Source of the DNA: Antedon mediterranea
Taxonomy: Eukaryota; Echinodermata; Crinoidea; Comatulida; Antedonidae
DNA: 64,000 bases
Assembly: GCF_964355755.1 (NCBI RefSeq)
Contig: NC_092675.1
Span: 22,610,412-22,674,411, forward strand
Direction: 5' to 3'
Shown here: positions 1 to 64,000 of the stretch, piece by piece
Layout: the number at the start of each line of letters is the position of its first letter
Position numbering within the stretch: the stretch's first letter is position 1
The notes under the pieces: model-generated
Seen by the model: only the letters and a program-made list of their open reading frames with translations
Database searches by the model: none
Told to the model about the DNA's origin: nothing
Position numbers and translations under genes: made by a program

Positions 1-1964
1 AACAGATTTACCAAATGATGGGTATCAAAAGAATGAACATTTCAAGAGTGTGTTAAACCAAGGAATTCTAATAACAGGATGGTGAGCTCGACTCGAAGAA
101 AATCATACGATCTTTTACCCAAATACATTTAAATAGCATTAAAAAATTCAGCGTATGATGTACACCTAGATTTTGACAGTTTTGTATGAATTCGTCAAAG
201 CCTAACCGCAGATCAAAATCTGTTCTTATAGCCTATCTTGGCAAGTTAAGCTCAGCGTCCTGTTGTTTGATTGCCTTAGTTAAACTTTGAGAATAAATTA
301 CAGTTTTTCTTGGCATCAAAAACAAGTATAGAAATATAAAAAAAGTCTGGTTAAATGGAATTCACAAAAAAATAAATGACAGGGTCTATTGGAATACCAT
401 TTAATTGAATTTACAGTATATTTTAGCTACAATGCAAAGTAACAGTTGTTTTTTAAAGCCTTTTGTTCACATCGGACTTCAAATATGGTAAATTTGACCC
501 AAGGTCATCAGTAAACTTGACCATTGTTTGCACTATAATTTAACCTGGTTAGTTTTATCAAAATCTAACCATGACAATCCGATTGGACTTTTTTTATCCC
601 GCATCGTTAATTTACCAGTAAGTTATACTGTGGTCAGGTAGTGGTTGGTAAAATTAATTGTCTTGGTTAATATAACTTTTTGGGGAACTTAAGCCAGTTT
701 TCACGGATTTAAATTGGCGAATGAAATGAGTTAATTTGACCATAATTGAATCCAGTGTGATCAAGGCATTGTACTGCAAGTAATTTTATCATGGACTGAT
801 TTGAACCATCAGCTCACAGTGGTGGAAATTGTTAACTGCTGTCTGTATAGGCATACTGTATAGCACGGCACTGAATTCTAAACTGAATATTAACTTATCT
901 CGACTAGCACAAACTGCCACAGACACAGGGTGTTATTTTAACTCATCATCATAACCAGCACAGAATGTGGAACATACTTCTCTACTGATTCTAACATGTA
1001 TTCATTGACACAGAATATCAGACACATTAAGTGCTAACTGGTTTAGCATCTATTTTCAAAGAATAGTGGGCCAAGTATTCAGTTATTTTAACACATCACA
1101 CCAGAAGAGAAAGTGGAATACAGGTTTTAACTGATTCTAACTGGTATTCATTGACACAGGATACAGTATCAGGGTTATACCTAGTACATGATCAGACTGT
1201 GCTAACAAATTTACTCTAGCATATTTCCAGACACAAATGCTAATTATCATGTTACACAAAACTTACTAATAGTGGGCATGACATTTGTACAGCAGTTAAT
1301 GCGAATACAACCCCTACTATGGTTTCCAAACAATAACAAATGAAAATTCTTTCAGTCAATGTATAATGTATAAAGTGTGTTGTTAGTATTGAAAAAGTAC
1401 CGAGTGTACAGTTGTTAGAATAGCAAGTGTTCCCTCTTGTTAATTTAGAAGGCTGTAGTACATTATTTGCCCAAATAAAATTGTCTCTCCAAAAGTGTAT
1501 GCTACTGTGCCACATGATAACAGCTATTGATTGTATTTGTTTTATAGTACATTTGTTATCTGCTGTTAGTGTTGAAGTTGTAGCAAACTATTATGTACAT
1601 ACCTACTTTTGTAATTATTAAACTCCATAGAGCAGTTTTCTCAAAGAAAGTTAATTAGACATTGGTTTTGGTGTGGGGTTTGATGGGTTTTGCCTATTGC
1701 AGAAGTTACTGTATATTCAAACCCTTATTGGACATATTTTCTTAAATACATATTGATCTATAAATCTCTATGAAGAGTCTTTCGATAGTAAAAGCTACTG
1801 TGATCTGCCTTCTTGAGTAAAGTGCTCTTGTGTAAAGTTTTCTTGACGAGGAATGTTCAGATCTATGAAGTTATTTTTTCACAATTAGGGTCGTAACAAC
1901 AAAGTGTTCAAACTCAATTAACTAATACTTTTGTAACAAACTGACCCTGTCACAGGTTGGGGTT
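1..1964. other. Downstream flank of PDE4, nothing recognised
   Basis: AT-rich sequence with no convincing exon, RNA gene or repeat family. A minus-strand open frame at 1515-1276 ends at a good GTAAGT donor but its translation looks random and it lies past the PDE4 stop. Confidence 0.5.
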
Positions 1965-2380
1965 ATACATCTGTTATACAGTTTTATTGGTTGGAGGTAA
2001 AAATGGTTGATGCATGACTTTCGTATCATAAGTGTTGTACATTAATCTTGTACAGTACCTTGAGATTTGGTAACAAACAAAAGGTTAGTGTCATAAGAGG
2101 TGACTTCCAGAAGTATTGTTCTGGTTCAGACCTATAGAGCTGTACGCTACTTACATTAGAATAACTCCTTAGTTCTGAACAGGCCCTTAGTAGATGTTAC
2201 TGTTGTTAGTAAAGTTATCCCAAAACCTTTATAGTACATATTTTCAATATTATTGTTCAGCACTATAAATTAACAACCATTTGAATTCTACAATAATGAT
2301 GAATTTAGTTGTGTTAAAATTTACATCTTTCCATAAACTGAACTTGATTGTCTTTTCAAAACTTGAATCATAACATATAA
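1965..2380 (-). other. PDE4: Probable PDE4 3' untranslated region
   Basis: Follows the stop codon on the minus strand and runs to the first canonical AATAAA. AT-rich, with no recognised element. The end is inferred from the poly(A) signal only; longer 3' ends reaching further toward position 1 are possible. Confidence 0.45.
1983..1988 (-). terminator. Candidate polyadenylation signal AATAAA
   Basis: AATAAA on the minus strand (TTTATT on plus), about 390 bases after the stop codon and the first canonical one reached. An ATTAAA variant occurs near 400. Signals of this kind arise by chance in AT-rich DNA, so this is the simplest candidate only. Confidence 0.4.
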
Positions 2381-63556
<61,176 letters not shown>

Positions 63557-64000
63557 GAATAAATCCAACAAATTAAAACAGGTGATATTGTGACATAAAT
63601 TTCAAATAAATGCAATCGAACAATTTCCTACGGACTGTTTTTAATCCATGTATTTACCAGCTTGCATACGACAGCTTTCCACATCCAATCAAATAATCAG
63701 ACATAAATAACTTGTTTTCGTTGTCCATTGATAAAATAACCATTTATACTACTGTAATACCTCCACAGAACATGTTGTTTTAAATAATACTGACGATATT
63801 GAAATAAAATAAAAACAAAATATTTTTGTTTACATAGGTTCTATTCGCATACAAATCTGAGATACAGGTAAACTTGTTTGCGCTTTGAAATAATCCTGTT
63901 AAAGCGTTGACAAGTTGAGATTGAAGCCTGCTAAGGAGTCTGTTGCTATTATCTTGCAAATTACAAAACACAAACACATTGATTATATTTTCACTTAGGA
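63557..64000 (-). other. PDE4: Sequence upstream of exon 1a
   Basis: Would hold the 5' UTR and promoter of the most distal transcript if exon 1a is real. AT-rich; I see no convincing TATA/initiator arrangement or CpG island. Confidence 0.4.

Noticed and set aside
1252-1515. Minus-strand frame ending at a GTAAGT donor, possible alternative last exon
   Set aside because: Downstream of the PDE4 stop, no acceptor or homology, and random-looking peptide.

Overview
This window is eukaryotic: AT-rich, intron-rich and full of short inverted-repeat DNA elements and tRNA-derived SINEs. Essentially all recognisable coding sequence belongs to one gene on the minus strand, a cAMP-specific phosphodiesterase of the PDE4/dunce family. 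The protein is animal PDE4 throughout (UCR1, UCR2, HD-type catalytic domain, ERK docking and phosphorylation tail). The repeat content suggests a marine invertebrate deuterostome, most likely an echinoderm. That is an inference; I cannot name a species.

The gene reads from high to low coordinates. Thirteen common exons (19546 down to 2381) splice in frame with consensus GT/AG junctions at every boundary. They encode the PKA-site-bearing UCR1, the linker, UCR2, the hinge, the metal-binding catalytic core and a C-terminal tail ending in a stop at 2381-2383. Upstream of the common part lie five separate candidate first exons (63556-63486, 44193-44084, 38656-38568, 31292-31171, 23308-23250). Each has its own ATG and each ends with two bases of a codon, exactly the phase needed by the first common exon. 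Depending on the first exon used, the predicted proteins are about 685 to 706 residues, the size of PDE4 long forms. I see no UCR2-only short-form start.

Two further exon-like pieces (61580-61517 and 57979-57893) fit each other in phase and read as highly charged protein, but I cannot connect them to the phosphodiesterase exons. The second lies partly inside a striking near-perfect 381-base inverted duplication centred near 57975, whose outer parts match a repeat seen elsewhere in the window.

Region by region: 1-2380 is downstream flank and 3' UTR; 2381-19546 is the common exon block with short introns; 19547-23249 is an intron with a 65-base tandem repeat; 23250-63556 is the 5' half of the gene, long introns separating alternative first exons and filled with repeats. 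These include several MITE families with probable TA target sites, a GC-rich hAT-type MITE with an 8-base target duplication, two larger inverted-repeat elements, several SINE copies, LINE fragments, an 84-base tandem array and a hammerhead-ribozyme-like motif. No tRNA, rRNA, CRISPR or bacterial feature was seen.
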